The position numbers were made by a program, and so were the translations under genes. 64,000 nt of DNA. It comes from Leptodactylus fallax (lineage: Eukaryota > Chordata > Amphibia > Anura > Leptodactylidae). The notes beneath the pieces are model-generated. The model ran no database searches. It was not told the DNA's origin and saw nothing but the letters and a program-made list of their open reading frames with translations. Below are positions 63,664 through 64,000 of this stretch, piece by piece; the stretch's first letter is position 1, and the number at the start of each line of letters is the position of its first letter. The stretch lies in NCBI GenBank assembly GCA_947044405.1, contig CAMRHE010000134.1, positions 997,501 to 1,061,500 on the forward strand. The letters run 5' to 3'.

Positions 63664-63712
63664 TTAAGGCCCGGGCACCACGTTGCAAAAACGTTTGGCC
63701 CCATCCATGCAA
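63664..63712. mobile_element. Harbinger-like MITE fragment m
   Basis: AAGGCCCGGGCACCACGTTG then GGCCCCATCC resembles both termini of the family joined after deletion. Confidence 0.4.
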
Positions 63713-63788
63713 TTTATTGGTATGTGTCATAGTACATTATATATTACTCAACTTTATCTCCACGGCTTGGGCAATTTGCAACTAGATA

Positions 63789-63983
63789 CAGTACACACGT
63801 GGACAAAATTGTTGGTACTCGTTTAATGAAAGAAAAACCCACAATGGTCACAGAAATAACTTGAATCTGACAAAAGTAATAATATATAAAACTACATGTT
63901 GACAAGCCACAAAGCTTCTGGGAGAATGTCCTATGGACCGATGAGACAAAAATCTAAATTTTTGGCAAGGCACATCAGCTCTA
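63789..63983 (+). mobile_element. Tc1 element remnant with internal deletion
   Basis: TA then CAGTACACACGTGGACAAAA opens the left arm. Near 63905 it jumps to transposase sequence equivalent to FWENVLWTDETK, frameshifted, with most of the gene missing. It stops at the TA at 63982-63983. Confidence 0.7.
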
Positions 63984-64000
63984 CAGTCATGGCCAAAAGT
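63984..64000. mobile_element. Start of another Tc1-type element at the window edge
   Basis: CAGTCATGGCCAAAAGT follows TA directly, the form of a known Tc1-type end. The remainder lies outside the window. Confidence 0.6.

Overview
The window looks like intron-rich, repeat-rich vertebrate DNA, most probably from a frog with a large genome. Supporting this are many Tc1-type transposons, including a Sleeping Beauty/Frog Prince-type end, plus hAT, piggyBac-like and Harbinger-like miniature elements, L1 and L2-like LINEs and a tRNA-derived SINE. There are no bacterial operons, CRISPR arrays or viral genes. The species call is inference; I cannot name the species.

One host gene covers most of the window on the minus strand. 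It matches the vertebrate coiled-coil gene CCDC136 (NAG6). I assembled nine coding exons from 54600 down to 3542. Every junction has GT/AG sites and the phases agree throughout. The total is 1317 nt, encoding 438 residues and a stop. The order is an acidic, serine-rich N-terminus, a long coiled coil, and a C-terminal membrane anchor ending in WCWWAETS. The human long form, as I remember it, is about 1150 residues, so this locus encodes a short form. No equivalent of the central coiled-coil region is visible in the 10.9 kb last intron.

The rest is mostly transposable elements. The best preserved is a complete Tc1 element at 39431-41079, inside CCDC136 intron 3 on the sense strand. It has an uninterrupted 340-residue DD34E transposase and 200-bp terminal repeats that differ at one base by my reading. 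Two more Tc1 copies (20615-23127 and 59279-60876) are broken, and three partial Tc1 ends are present. Five hAT-like elements were delimited by their ends (three of them with perfect 8-bp target duplications), together with two TTAA-flanked piggyBac-like elements. At least ten copies of a GGCTAAGGCCCCACG miniature element occur, several with TTA or TAA duplications.

Nesting is frequent: a hAT inside a TTAA element (18 kb), a CCGTA-ended element inside a Tc1 (20.8 kb), a foldback element inside a SINE (11.3 kb), and a 116-bp hairpin insert inside a miniature element (42.2 kb).

By region: 1-3.5 kb, 3' flank of CCDC136; 3.5-54.6 kb, CCDC136 with repeat-filled introns, including a decayed L1 at 27.4-30.7 kb and an L2-like LINE at 47.9-49.0 kb; 54.6-64 kb, 5' flank with hAT elements, a broken Tc1 and large minisatellites. 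No second host gene was recognised.
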